Positions 1-8,999 of a DNA stretch of 64,000 nucleotides are shown piece after piece (the first letter of the stretch is position 1; the number at the start of each line of letters is the position of its first letter). The stretch is taken from contig NZ_CP074570.1 in assembly GCF_019900845.1 (NCBI RefSeq), forward strand, positions 558,001-622,000. The letters are read 5' to 3'. The translations under genes were made by a program, and so were the position numbers. The notes under the pieces are model-generated. The model was not told where the DNA came from, ran no database searches, and saw only the letters and a list, made by a program, of their open reading frames with translations. The DNA comes from Paraneptunicella aestuarii (GTDB lineage Bacteria; Pseudomonadota; Gammaproteobacteria; Enterobacterales; Alteromonadaceae).

Positions 1-196
1 GGATTCCACTTTGTTCAATAACTAATCAACGGATAATAATCTAAAGTTTCAGTCGTTAGTGCGTGTAGAACTTGTTCAACCGCACACTGTATTCAGCATT
101 ATTTTCCTTACTTTGATGTTACAGTAGCTCAATATTTAAACTTAATAACCTGATTAAATATGTGGGATCTCGCCCTGGAGAGAGTAATGTGAAAGG

Positions 197-236
197 TAAT
201 TTGGGAAGAAAGGCGTGTTGCTTTCCTTCCCAGATC
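197..236. terminator. Possible hairpin downstream of the AHSA1-like gene
   Basis: TGGGAAGAAAG (202-212) pairs with CTTTCCTTCCCA (221-232) with one bulge. It lies just after the stop of the minus-strand gene that ends at 247. There is no strong U-tract on the minus side, so this is only a possible terminator. The rest of 1-246 shows nothing recognisable. Confidence 0.3.
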
Positions 237-246
237 ACTGATTAAC

Positions 247-696
247 TTAGTTTTTTGATTCAACGTAAGCTTTTAATCCAGCAGAGATAATCATTAACCA
301 ACCTTGTCCCAGGAATTGGCGAGCACCTTCAGAGACCGGGCCATAGATATGGTCGTCAATGTGTACCAGCGTGCCATTTTTATATGGATGGAAGGTGAGT
401 TTCAGCATATCCGTTGCCGGGCCACCATATTGAGGCTTAAGGTTGCCGACGAACTCAATGAAATTGCCAGGGTAAAAACTGGTGATGGTGAACCACAAGT
501 TTTCTGCACCAGCCGGGTTGCTTTCATACAAGCGACCGCCAGTTCTTAATTCAAGATTAATTCGGGAATTGTCTAAGGCGTTGAATTGCGGCGCCCACCA
601 GTTTTGAATTTCTTGCGTAAATGCTTTCCACACTACGTCTGGTTTTGCGTTAATCGGCACTTGGTTTTCAATATGTAGTGCGTTCATTGTTGCCAT
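247..696 (-). CDS. SRPBCC / AHSA1-like domain protein
   Basis: 149 residues, a single START/SRPBCC-fold domain of the activator-of-Hsp90-ATPase-1-like (AHSA1, COG3832) type. The N-terminal half reads like the family pattern: a hydrophobic strand, then VWKAFTQEIQNWW, then the basic G-G-R-L-Y-E turn that lines the cavity. The C-terminal helix (GWLMIISAGLKAYVES) closes the barrel. Such proteins bind small hydrophobic ligands or act in stress responses; the ligand here is unknown. The start at 696 is supported by AGGAAA about 8 bases upstream. It stands alone, with no operon partner on its strand within 300 bp. Confidence 0.75.
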   Translation of the reverse strand: MATMNALHIENQVPINAKPDVVWKAFTQEIQNWWAPQFNALDNSRINLELRTGGRLYESNPAGAENLWFTITSFYPGNFIEFVGNLKPQYGGPATDMLKLTFHPYKNGTLVHIDDHIYGPVSEGARQFLGQGWLMIISAGLKAYVESKN

Positions 697-1031
697 AATG
701 GAAGTTTCCTGTAGTCAAAATATCAATATGTGAATGGGGTGAATGCTGCGCTTGCCCTGTTCGACTGCATTGGGAAATTTCCCTTGTTTTGTTGCAGTTA
801 GTCAGCAGTGAGTCACAGTGAGCGACATCAAAATGCGCAGCAATAAAGAGGAATGACTACCTTCAAGGCATCACTCATCTGGAATTCTTTTCATGCTTTC
901 TGGAAATTTAATATTCGCTTAAATGACTTTAAGCGATGCTTGCTTCCAACACCCATTCAAGCGGTAACAAAATGTCACATGGATGGTAAAAAATCAACCG
1001 TGTTGAGCTCGTGGGAGAGAATTAATTTGGG
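697..1031. other. Intergenic region without a convincing gene
   Basis: 335 bp between two minus-strand genes. A 60-codon plus-strand frame (853-1035) overlaps the end of the next gene, has a GAGG too close to its ATG, and resembles nothing. I see no RNA gene or clear repeat. Confidence 0.5.
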
Positions 1032-1802
1032 CTAAAGATCCATGTCGGGAGGCGTTTGAAGCCCTATCGTGGGCTGGTTTAATAACACTTCACGTTCTTT
1101 CCAGTCGGGTAAGAAGCGAGTCATAAGGTCTTTAAAGTGTTGATTGTGATAGCGTTCATGCAAATGAACCAACTCGTGAACTAACACATACTCCAGGCAA
1201 TCGGGATGCTTCTTGGCAAGTTCAAGGCTTAACCAAATGCGCTTTGCCTGAATATTACAGGTTCCCCAACGGGTGCGCATTTTCTTGATACCCCAATCAT
1301 CCACTGTTTTGCCAACAATAGGTTGCCATTTTTGCAATAATGCCGGAATGGCTTTTTTGAGCTGACGGCGATAAAGGTTGTCGAGCAACTTTTCTTTATC
1401 AGAAGCGGTATATTTTGAAGGCACCATCATCAATATGGACTGATCCGACGTGGTGCGAATCGATGAGCGTTCCAATGAGTGGCTAACTTGTAGCGTATAA
1501 GCCTGACCCCAAAGAGGATGCAGCTCACCGGTCTCAAAATGCAATTTGGGTTGGATATGTTGTGCAAGTTCGTTTTTGCGTTGCAATATCCATTGGTGGT
1601 TGTTGCGCATGAATTGCTGCACTGCGCTGTCGGGCAAATAGTGTGGCGCAGATATGCGGACTAAACCATCTTGCGCATTCACTTTTAATCGTAAGGTTTT
1701 CATTGCCTTGCGATGCACTTCCACTTCCATACCAAACCATTGGTGTTTGCTCACCTGAGTTTTGGGCTTGGTGCTTTTAGCGGAAGAGAAGAATCGGTTC
1801 AA
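1032..1802 (-). CDS. YgjP-like (DUF45 / SprT-type) zinc metallopeptidase
   Basis: 256 residues of the YgjP-like metallopeptidase family (DUF45, M48-like). The zinc site is visible as VHELVHLHERYHNQHF near residues 208-223: HExxH, plus a third histidine in the NQHF segment. The family hallmark RWGTCN, followed by an IWLSLELAKKHPDCLEYV strand-helix, precedes it. The N-terminal third has the typical RKAMKTLRLKV strand. The frame starts at a TTG with no clear ribosome-binding site, so the true start could be slightly downstream. Cellular role is unknown; family members are cytoplasmic. No operon partner. Confidence 0.8.
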   Translation of the reverse strand: MNRFFSSAKSTKPKTQVSKHQWFGMEVEVHRKAMKTLRLKVNAQDGLVRISAPHYLPDSAVQQFMRNNHQWILQRKNELAQHIQPKLHFETGELHPLWGQAYTLQVSHSLERSSIRTTSDQSILMMVPSKYTASDKEKLLDNLYRRQLKKAIPALLQKWQPIVGKTVDDWGIKKMRTRWGTCNIQAKRIWLSLELAKKHPDCLEYVLVHELVHLHERYHNQHFKDLMTRFLPDWKEREVLLNQPTIGLQTPPDMDL

Positions 1803-1919
1803 CGTCGCGGCTCTGTAGTTTTGTCGAGTTATGGTAACAGATAAATCCTGTATGTCTTTTCCTTATCTTTCAATTTTAGAGCGGTTATATCTTCATTGTT
1901 ATCAATATTAATACTATTT

Positions 1920-1960
1920 AATAGTTTTTATCTGTTGACCATCCATCAATAAAAACTATT
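1920..1960. promoter_or_regulatory. Inverted repeat, probable PadR operator
   Basis: AATAGTTTTTAT (1920-1931) and ATAAAAACTATT (1949-1960) are a perfect 12-bp inverted repeat. The left arm also overlaps a 13-bp palindrome ACTATTTAATAGT (1913-1925). The repeat straddles the predicted promoter of the PadR gene. Autoregulation through such sites is usual for PadR proteins; binding here is inferred. Confidence 0.55.
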
Positions 1961-1962
1961 AT
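1935..1962 (+). promoter_or_regulatory. Sigma70-type promoter of the padR gene
   Basis: TTGACC (1935-1940), a 16-bp spacer and TATTAT (1957-1962) give a good -35/-10 pair about 30 bp before the PadR start. It lies within the inverted repeat described for the operator. Confidence 0.6.
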
Positions 1963-1992
1963 GTAGATATATTTGATGTTCAGGAAAGGAAA

Positions 1993-2331
1993 ATGGCTAA
2001 TAGAGAATCGTATTTGGGAGAATTTGAGCACGTTGTTTTACTGGCAATTTTAAGCCTGAAAGACAACGCATATGGCGTGACCATTCGCGAAGCACTGAAG
2101 CACAGCATTGCAAGAGAAGTTGCGATTGGGGCGATATATGCCACGACGGAACGTTTAGAAAAAAAAGGATTACTCACCTCAAGAAAAGCGGGTGCAACTC
2201 AGGAACGGGGAGGCAAGGCCAAGCGCTATTTTAGTGTGACACCGGATGGAATGAGCATGTTGCAGGAAACGCGAAAACAGCTGGAAATACTATGGCAAAA
2301 CGCATCCATTAACCTTTTATCGCATATCTGA
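1993..2331 (+). CDS. PadR family transcriptional regulator
   Basis: 112 residues, a single PadR winged-helix domain. LGEFEHVVLLAILSL begins the first helix, the recognition helix region is AIYATTERLEKKGLL, and the wing carries the family-typical RGGKAKRYFSVTPDG. It is a short (subgroup s2-like) PadR with little C-terminal dimerisation extension. The start has a strong AGGAAAGGAAA site. It is followed after 19 bp by the membrane protein at 2351, the usual pairing for PadR proteins of this kind, which repress the membrane or ABC genes beside them. An inverted repeat over its own promoter suggests autoregulation. Confidence 0.9.
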   Translation: MANRESYLGEFEHVVLLAILSLKDNAYGVTIREALKHSIAREVAIGAIYATTERLEKKGLLTSRKAGATQERGGKAKRYFSVTPDGMSMLQETRKQLEILWQNASINLLSHI

Positions 2332-2350
2332 GTACAACAGGAGGCACGAT

Positions 2351-3040
2351 ATGAACAAGGAAATACAGAACCCACCTAAATTGGCTATGAAATTGTTGGA
2401 ATGGCTATTACCTGAAAAGGTTAAGGAAGAAATATCTGGGGATCTAATCGAAGAATTTAACGGCTCGGATGAACCATTGAAGAGTCGAAATTTTAAATTT
2501 TGGCACCAAACTCTCGCTACTTGCTGGCGATATTCTATAAACAAGCAAGCGATTTACACTGGCCTTGGCGTTTCACTCATTTTAAGCGTTTTCTTCGTTA
2601 TGCTAACAGCCATTACCTTTTTAGCATTTGGTAGTGACGAGGTTTTTGAGCATCCTTACTGGACTACTGGGGCGCTTCATCAGTTCTTTCTGGAATCGCT
2701 GTTCTGGGATTCTTTGGCTAATGGACTGATGTTCGATGCCAGTATTGGCCTGTTATTCAATATCCCTTCTTGTATTTGGACTGTTGGATGTTTTTTGGTA
2801 TTGCATTGGTTTGAGCGTCGGGAAAGGTTAAATCTGCGAAATTACCTGTTTTTTGCGTTCACTGCATTAGCACTTCCTTATGGGATTGGAATGCTTTACT
2901 TCAACGTTAATCAAGTTCCACTAAGAGAAGCCGGGCCCATAATTGCCTTTATGTGGTTGCCCATTGTGTACATGATTATTCCATTGGGTTTTGCGTTGTT
3001 GAAGAGATGGAAAGTGGAGAGAATGACGCTGAACGTTTGA
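2351..3040 (+). CDS. Membrane protein with permease-prefix-2-like N-terminus
   Basis: 229 residues. Residues 1-45 (PKLAMKLLEWLLPEKVKEEISGDLIEEF) match the cytoplasmic permease prefix domain 2 that normally precedes MacB/FtsX-type ABC permeases controlled by PadR regulators. Here there is no MacB core or FtsX domain. The rest is about four hydrophobic segments (around 68-92, 125-150, 165-182, 195-215). It sits 19 bp behind the PadR gene, so the two form an operon. The function is unknown; it may be a stand-alone membrane stress or regulatory component, or a relic of a permease operon. Confidence 0.6.
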   Translation: MNKEIQNPPKLAMKLLEWLLPEKVKEEISGDLIEEFNGSDEPLKSRNFKFWHQTLATCWRYSINKQAIYTGLGVSLILSVFFVMLTAITFLAFGSDEVFEHPYWTTGALHQFFLESLFWDSLANGLMFDASIGLLFNIPSCIWTVGCFLVLHWFERRERLNLRNYLFFAFTALALPYGIGMLYFNVNQVPLREAGPIIAFMWLPIVYMIIPLGFALLKRWKVERMTLNV

Positions 3041-3116
3041 TGTTCATCCTTTGTAAGGCCGCTAAGTTGAGGATATCTTCAAATACAAAAAGAGCAATTA
3101 TAAGAAAAATAGACAT

Positions 3117-3144
3117 AAAAAAAGCGCCTGAGGGCGCTTTTTTT
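3117..3144. terminator. Bidirectional Rho-independent terminator
   Basis: AAAAAAGCGCC, loop TGAG and GGCGCTTTTTTT form a strong GC stem with A/T tails on both sides. It lies between the convergent PadR operon and the 31-residue gene, so it can end transcripts from both strands. Confidence 0.85.
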
Positions 3145-3162
3145 GAAATTCGTAAATTCGGA

Positions 3163-3258
3163 TTAGCCGTTTTTAGGTTTCATACCTTCTTGGGCTTTCT
3201 TTTTGGCAGAATACATTGCTGCCATGCGAGCCACTAATTTCTTTGTCTCTTCAGACAT
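3163..3258 (-). CDS. 31-residue small basic protein
   Basis: A short frame with a good GAAGG ribosome-binding site 7 bases before its ATG (3258), ending 20 bp before a strong terminator. The peptide starts MSEETKKLVARMAAMYSAKK and ends GMKPKNG. It is lysine- and methionine-rich, and predicted largely as an amphipathic helix. It follows the membrane protein gene (3290-4879) on the same strand by 31 bp, so it could be its last cistron. No family recognised. Coding status rests on the RBS, sensible codons and terminator placement. Confidence 0.55.
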   Translation of the reverse strand: MSEETKKLVARMAAMYSAKKKAQEGMKPKNG

Positions 3259-3289
3259 TGATAAACCTTCATTTAAACCTAAAGGGCGT

Positions 3290-4879
3290 TCAGTATATTT
3301 CATCAGCTATCTGATTTCCATTGTTTTTCAGTGGCTTTGTTTGGGGGCTTACATCTTCGCTTTTTTGTAAAGCAGCATTTTGTTGCAAGTCAGCTTTATC
3401 TTCTAACACCGCAATATGCATACTGATAATTCTAGCCAAAGCTAATTGTAACGGTAAGGTGAAGTCGCAAAATAGGCTGAAGTTCTTTTCATTACCGGAG
3501 AATATATCTTTCTTATTACGGTAGATGTTCACCACCCCCACCATTTTTGCTGGCTTGAGTGAATGGTTCATAAAGCGCTGTGATGAAATGGGTAAGCTGA
3601 CAATAGAGCGGCCTTTTTCATCATTGGTGAAATATTCAACGGCTTGTTTGGCAAGTGGAGCCGAATAACCATTTTCGCCAAGCTCTTTTGCTCGACTTAT
3701 GGTGTCGGGAATAAACTGCGGCTGGCAGCTTGCCAGTGCATCGGGTGCTCCGATCATGTTGTAATAATTGTGAGTAGTGCTTTGTTCGTCCGACCAATAC
3801 ACCGGAAAAATGGCGTTTTTCACCTTATCGTCGTGAAGAAACTGGCAGGCTTTAAAGCTGGCTCTATTATTGTTTTGGGCATTGGACTGAGAGTTGGTAT
3901 GTGTATCTTCTTCCGAAATATCAATAATGCTGACGTCGTCAGAATCCACTAATACGCTGTAGCGTTTATCCAGAATCAGCTGATATTGAGGAGTGGCTGC
4001 AACGCCAATATTGAAGCGGTGTTCAAAGTCTTTTTCTTCTCCTAATGCCGCTAAACGTTGTGGGTTTTGCGCATGTGTAGTCAGCATCAGGTTAGCGCGA
4101 TACTGCAAGTTGGAACCATTGCCCAAAGGCGCGTTGTCGTAATGTCCGGCAAGGCGCGCCAAGGCCACAAGGCAAGCGCGAATTACCGAGCGCTGGCTTT
4201 CCAGCAAGTCTTCACATTGAGCTAAGCGCTCGTCTTCAGGTTTTTGTAAATAATCGCTCCATTCACTTGCCGTGACTTCTACCGCAAAATCTTCCATCAC
4301 ATCGGCGTATAACGCCAAACGATGGGGAAAGGTTCGAGGTGGAGCCAAGCGAATGGTTTCGTGCAGTTCATTAATGTATTCCGCTTGCTGCTTGTCTTGT
4401 TGCTTCGCTTTGTCAGCCACATGGCTACCGTGTTTAATAAAACCAAACAGAGTCAGGGCGATAAAGCCGAGCACTAAATCAATGCCATATTTTGCCTGGC
4501 CTACAGCATTTGCCGCGGGCGAAAACCATTGCAAAAACGCAGAGGACGTTACCGAGGAATAAATACCGATTGCCAATGCAATCCAGGTGAGAAACTGCCC
4601 TGTGATGTGGTTGCCCAGCACCTTATCTTCTAACTCGATATTGCGTATTTGCGCTTTGAATTTATGGCAGAAGAACCACGAGATGAGGCTGATAAGCGTC
4701 AGCACCAAATCCAGTTTATGCTCTTGCCACAGGGCGGATAAATCGGGATATTGACCGGCCGTAAAGGTGACATCACCAAAGGCATCAGCCAACATCAGGC
4801 AAGTTAAAAAAGTGAAGCTATAAAGCCAGACAGAAATGCCGGTTTTCAGATTTGATCCCACAGACCATGATTGCTGCAT
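3290..4879 (-). CDS. Four-helix membrane protein with GAF-like cytoplasmic part
   Basis: 529 residues. Four likely transmembrane helices lie at about 15-33, 55-73, 95-115 and 130-148, followed by a charged linker rich in K/Q (about 152-170). The soluble C-terminal two thirds contains a GAF-like pattern near residues 380-480: GRSIVSLPIS, then MVGVVNIYRNKKDIFSGNEKNFSLFCDF, as in GAF domains of sensors. There is no kinase, GGDEF or HTH output domain. It is therefore a sensor-like membrane protein of unknown function. It is divergent from the large helicase gene at 5269, 389 bp away, and upstream of the 31-residue gene. Confidence 0.55.
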   Translation of the reverse strand: MQQSWSVGSNLKTGISVWLYSFTFLTCLMLADAFGDVTFTAGQYPDLSALWQEHKLDLVLTLISLISWFFCHKFKAQIRNIELEDKVLGNHITGQFLTWIALAIGIYSSVTSSAFLQWFSPAANAVGQAKYGIDLVLGFIALTLFGFIKHGSHVADKAKQQDKQQAEYINELHETIRLAPPRTFPHRLALYADVMEDFAVEVTASEWSDYLQKPEDERLAQCEDLLESQRSVIRACLVALARLAGHYDNAPLGNGSNLQYRANLMLTTHAQNPQRLAALGEEKDFEHRFNIGVAATPQYQLILDKRYSVLVDSDDVSIIDISEEDTHTNSQSNAQNNNRASFKACQFLHDDKVKNAIFPVYWSDEQSTTHNYYNMIGAPDALASCQPQFIPDTISRAKELGENGYSAPLAKQAVEYFTNDEKGRSIVSLPISSQRFMNHSLKPAKMVGVVNIYRNKKDIFSGNEKNFSLFCDFTLPLQLALARIISMHIAVLEDKADLQQNAALQKSEDVSPQTKPLKNNGNQIADEIY

Positions 4880-5268
4880 TACATCATCTTCCTGAACATA
4901 GCGCTTGGGCTGTTGAGCTCTCTGTTTTGATTACTAACAGGCTGCTAATAGGCTATTAAGAGCAAGCTGGCGCTTTTAATTATTGGTATTGGCTTAAGGT
5001 GAATTAAGCGGGTCTTACAATAAGCGGGATAATTCTTACCGAATTGGCCAGGAAAGTAAAACGTTGAATGCAAGTGATGGATATTGTACATAGGTTGAAC
5101 GGCTCCTGTTTCGCTATTCAATTATTTTTAGCGCGGGAGCTTCCCCTACGTCGCCAATTTTTAGGGATGTATGGTACGATTCTGTTACTTATGAAATAGC
5201 AGTCACTCATTAAGTCGTTTATATATTGGGCGGTGACAAACATTGGTTGAAATAGGGTTCAATTAAAA
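4880..5268. promoter_or_regulatory. Divergent intergenic region
   Basis: 389 bp between the divergent membrane protein and helicase genes, so it must hold promoters for both. An imperfect hairpin lies near 5101-5145 (GGCTCCTG region against GCGGGAGC). I could not assign -35/-10 boxes with confidence, and see no coding frame or RNA gene. Confidence 0.35.
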
Positions 5269-8200
5269 GTGAAGGGTATATTTAAAAAGGTGTTAAATGC
5301 TTTGCTGGGAAGGCAAAAGAAATTAACTGTACCGAATAAGGTGTATATTGCTGAAAAGAGCACATTACATAAACTCCCAATATCATCGAAAAAGATTTCC
5401 ACCTTTAATTCGCAATCTGTCGGCACGTCAAGTTTTGAAAAGACCACTCCGATTTCTCGCTCTGGTTTGAATAAAGAGCACGATTTAGAGGTTATCGACA
5501 AAGAGAAACGCGATTCTGAAAAATGTCAGCGCATACTGAATTATTGGCTGGATGCAGAGTTATTCGATTTACCTGAATGCCCCATATATAACGAGAAGGA
5601 TTTGTTGAGTGTTCCTGCCGATGATTTCCTGGAAATATGGAATGGTAACGCAGTTTCGAGTTATCAGCGCGGCAAGCTGGAGCTGAATAAAGATAGCCGT
5701 ATGCTGGTGATGTTTCAGTGTCATCGTGCTGGATATATTGCGAAAGACTCAGAGCAACACCCTAATTCAGAAATACCCCGAACCTATTTGGTTGGTCAGG
5801 CACTGATTCCGAACTGGAATGAAGAATTAAGCTGTTTTACTTGGCGAAGGTCTGAGGAAGACCAAGACTTGACGGTCAATTTAGCGACGATGCGCACACT
5901 ATATCGACGTTGTCCTCCATCCGCAGCATCAAATATGAGCTTATCTGACTGGATTGAAAGCCGAGTAGATATTATTGAAAATATAATGCATCGAGAATTG
6001 GCTTGGGAGGATGATAACACGCCATTGATAACGGAGGTGCTGTTACAACGGTTAACGACCATCAACCGGAAACTGGCAGGTGAATTTTGGCCAGAAGATA
6101 ATTCTCGTGAGTTCATGTTGGGGCAATGCCAACCTATAGATAGTCGTTTTCAAAATGCCGAGAAACGCGAAGATGAGCTGAAATACAAGGGAAGGAGACT
6201 GAAAGATGGTGCGGTGACTTTCAGGTGGCGTTTCTGTTATTACCCGGATGGTCTAGAGAAAAAGCAATTGGGGCCGTTTTTTGTTAATGATCTGGAGAGT
6301 TGCATTCAGCGCATCGTTAAAGACGGAAGTCGCGGGATGTCAGAACCATTAAAACGTTATTTGTTGGGGGCGGAAAAACAATTTGAGATCCCCTCGGCAT
6401 TAAATAATGCAGCGTTTTTTAAACCGCTAACAACGAAAGTTATCAGGGGACGATGGCCAGAGAATCCTGAGTATGGTTTATCTCTATTACAGACAGTTGC
6501 TGTAAATGCTGGTGTGAATTATTCGAAGCATCCACTTTTGGCTGTCAACGGTCCACCAGGAACCGGAAAAACAACCTTATTAAAAGATATTATTGCTCAT
6601 CGGTTTGTCCAGAGAACCTACGATTTGATGAGCTTTATGGATGATAAAAACTGGTTGGACAACATTGATGCAGTAAGAGTCATTATGACAAATAGCATGG
6701 TTGTAGCGTCGAGCAATAATAAAGCGGTTGAAAATATATCCAAAGAACTTCCGGCTGCAGCTCAAATTCATGCAACTTACCTGCAATCAATGACCCATTT
6801 TAGTGCCGTTGCTGGTGCCGGATCATGGGGAGTATTTTGCGCGGTACTTGGAAATTCCACCAATCGCTCAGCGTTCAAAGAGCAATTTAAAAAGCTTAAG
6901 ATGTACTTAAAAGGAGCTCATGATTATTTTCACTTAAATGCCTTGTGGAGAGAGCTACAAAAGTCGGATAGAAATCATTCAGGAGAGATTGTAGAAGGCT
7001 TTCTAAAGCGCTGGTTGGAAGAGAACAAACTGAATTCTTTGGCAATGGACATAACGCGTTCCCATGCCTACAAGAATAAGCATGGCAATTTTTTGGTCGC
7101 GTTTGTCGATGCTTTACAGCGAATTGCGAGTTCCGAACTTAACATTTCTCAGTTTACAGAAATCTGGAATGGCTTTGATGACGGACAGTGGAATGAGGCT
7201 CGTGACGCCTTAAAAGCTTTTAAATCACAATGGTTTGCTTCTGGCGAACATGAGAAGTACCAAGCTCAAAAGCTACAAGATGCCAAAAAACGATTTGCAA
7301 CTCTCTATCACTTAATCGAAACCTTGCAACCGTCTTCGAGTGATTGGGGTATGCAAGCTCTTCATTATTTGCTGCAAGAAGAACACTATTCAATTCAGCC
7401 CGATGAGAGTGGAGATGACGCTGAACGACGTTTACAATTGAGTATGCCGTTGGGGGGCGTGAAGCTTAATCATGCGCGTAGCGAGCTGTTTGTGGCTGCG
7501 CTTGCATTGAATGAAGCATTATTGGAAGTTTCCGCAAAGCAATTTATAGCATGTTTTGATGATGTGGAACGCCTGATCGATGGGCGCTTGGAAACTAAAG
7601 AAAAAATCCCCGAGCATGCCAAGCTCTGGGCTGTCTTGTTTGCTTTCTTCCCTATTATAAGCACCTCGCTTTCATCGGTAGAAAACCAATTTAGACTGAT
7701 GCAAAAACCCGGGGGATTCGGCTTGGCCATGTTTGATGAAGCTGGGCAAGCGGTGAATTACCACGTCGTTGGCTTACTGCAACGCAGTAAACAAGCCATT
7801 TTTGTTGGCGATCCTATTCAGTTAGAACCCGTGGTACAAACCCCGCAACAGATTGATTTGGCTATTGCGGAGGATTTTATGCCTATATCAACCAGTGATA
7901 CGGAACATTATTGGGGAGATGATTATTTGGTAACTGTGAGTTCGGCGCAATCTGTAGCGGATCGGGCTGGAAGTTTTGTTGCTCGAATTGGTGAGCGCAA
8001 AGTGGGATTACCGCTTTTGGTTCATCGACGCTGTGTCGAACCCATGTTTTCTATTGCCAATTTGATTGCTTACGATGGAAAAATGGTTAATGCAAGCCAT
8101 GCCTTTGATTGGAAGGCGATTCCGAGCGGATGGCTTCATGTTTCTGAAAATAGCAATGAAATAAATCGTCGTGGTTATTCAAATGAGAAAGAAGCGAATG

Positions 8201-8754
8201 CGGCAATTCAGCTTATTCAATACCTTGCTGAGTATCAGCCCGAGATGGTGAGAAAAGGCGTCTATGTAATTACACCATTCACATTAATGAGTTACGAGTT
8301 ACAAAGAGTTTGGCGCAGGTGGGCCAAAGATATTAGCAACCATACATGGATGAAGCAGGTCGTTGGCTTGAAAGGACAGAATATGGATATTGAAGGCTTT
8401 GCCACACATAACATAGGAACCGTGCATACTTTTCAAGGAAAAGAGGCTTCGACAGTTATTCTATGCTTGGCTGCATCAACTGTTCGTAATAAAAGTGGTG
8501 GTATATCCTGGGTAAATAGCAGACCCAATTTGCTCAATGTTGCTGTGACGCGCGCCAAGCACCACCTATTTGTAATTGGTAATATTGATGACTGGCGTGA
8601 AGGAAAGCTATCTTCGGAATTGCAGTTCAGTGGCATGCAATGTTACGACAATTTTGACGTGCTAAAAGCCGCAACAGCAAAGCTCTACAGTGAAATGCTC
8701 TTTGAATCTGAAACGAGAGCGATGTCGCACAATAAATCTGTTTTTAAATTTTAG
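5269..8754 (+). CDS. Large Upf1-like superfamily 1 helicase/ATPase
   Basis: 1161 residues with a complete SF1 (Upf1/AAA_11-AAA_12) motor split by a long insert. Walker A GPPGTGKTT is near residue 428 and Walker B DEAGQ near 822. GDPIQLEP follows as motif III, then GTVHTFQGKEAS (motif V, about 1050) and NVAVTRAKHHLFVIG (motif VI, about 1090). The N-terminal ~400 residues and the 450-820 insert are family-specific and unrecognised; no nuclease motif is seen. The start is a GTG with a weak upstream site, and no earlier ATG exists in frame. Large helicases of this type occur in antiphage loci, and an integrase fragment follows the stop codon, so a defence or island role is possible but unproven. 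Confidence 0.8.
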   Translation: MKGIFKKVLNALLGRQKKLTVPNKVYIAEKSTLHKLPISSKKISTFNSQSVGTSSFEKTTPISRSGLNKEHDLEVIDKEKRDSEKCQRILNYWLDAELFDLPECPIYNEKDLLSVPADDFLEIWNGNAVSSYQRGKLELNKDSRMLVMFQCHRAGYIAKDSEQHPNSEIPRTYLVGQALIPNWNEELSCFTWRRSEEDQDLTVNLATMRTLYRRCPPSAASNMSLSDWIESRVDIIENIMHRELAWEDDNTPLITEVLLQRLTTINRKLAGEFWPEDNSREFMLGQCQPIDSRFQNAEKREDELKYKGRRLKDGAVTFRWRFCYYPDGLEKKQLGPFFVNDLESCIQRIVKDGSRGMSEPLKRYLLGAEKQFEIPSALNNAAFFKPLTTKVIRGRWPENPEYGLSLLQTVAVNAGVNYSKHPLLAVNGPPGTGKTTLLKDIIAHRFVQRTYDLMSFMDDKNWLDNIDAVRVIMTNSMVVASSNNKAVENISKELPAAAQIHATYLQSMTHFSAVAGAGSWGVFCAVLGNSTNRSAFKEQFKKLKMYLKGAHDYFHLNALWRELQKSDRNHSGEIVEGFLKRWLEENKLNSLAMDITRSHAYKNKHGNFLVAFVDALQRIASSELNISQFTEIWNGFDDGQWNEARDALKAFKSQWFASGEHEKYQAQKLQDAKKRFATLYHLIETLQPSSSDWGMQALHYLLQEEHYSIQPDESGDDAERRLQLSMPLGGVKLNHARSELFVAALALNEALLEVSAKQFIACFDDVERLIDGRLETKEKIPEHAKLWAVLFAFFPIISTSLSSVENQFRLMQKPGGFGLAMFDEAGQAVNYHVVGLLQRSKQAIFVGDPIQLEPVVQTPQQIDLAIAEDFMPISTSDTEHYWGDDYLVTVSSAQSVADRAGSFVARIGERKVGLPLLVHRRCVEPMFSIANLIAYDGKMVNASHAFDWKAIPSGWLHVSENSNEINRRGYSNEKEANAAIQLIQYLAEYQPEMVRKGVYVITPFTLMSYELQRVWRRWAKDISNHTWMKQVVGLKGQNMDIEGFATHNIGTVHTFQGKEASTVILCLAASTVRNKSGGISWVNSRPNLLNVAVTRAKHHLFVIGNIDDWREGKLSSELQFSGMQCYDNFDVLKAATAKLYSEMLFESETRAMSHNKSVFKF

Positions 8755-8768
8755 GCAAGTGATAGTCA

Positions 8769-8999
8769 TCAAAGAAAAGGAATAAACATGGTAGTTTGCT
8801 TAGTTAGTCCAACTGGTTCTTCGCCGTACTTTTCAATAGAAGCTTCTTTCCGTATACCGTTAATTTTATAGCGAAATGTCCAAGAAGCGGTTTTGCTCGA
8901 TGAAATTCTTAGATAGAGCTTGTCATTTACTTGAAAACGTCCCGTATCGGCTTTTTTATCAAGGATTTGACTTGTTGAGCATTCATTGTGTGGTGGCAA
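8769..8999 (-). pseudogene. Truncated tyrosine integrase, arm-binding domain only
   Basis: 76 codons, of which roughly the first 65 resemble the N-terminal arm-type DNA-binding domain of phage/island tyrosine integrases (DUF4102-like): DKLYLRISSS, then SWTFRYKINGIRKEASIEKYG and GLTKQ. The similarity stops abruptly and the frame ends a few codons later. The core-binding and catalytic R-H-R-Y domains are absent. It lies tail to tail with the helicase gene and marks a deletion junction within the island. Confidence 0.65.

Noticed and set aside
853..1035. 60-codon plus-strand frame
   Set aside because: Overlaps the end of the YgjP-like gene, its GAGG is too close to the ATG, and the peptide resembles nothing.
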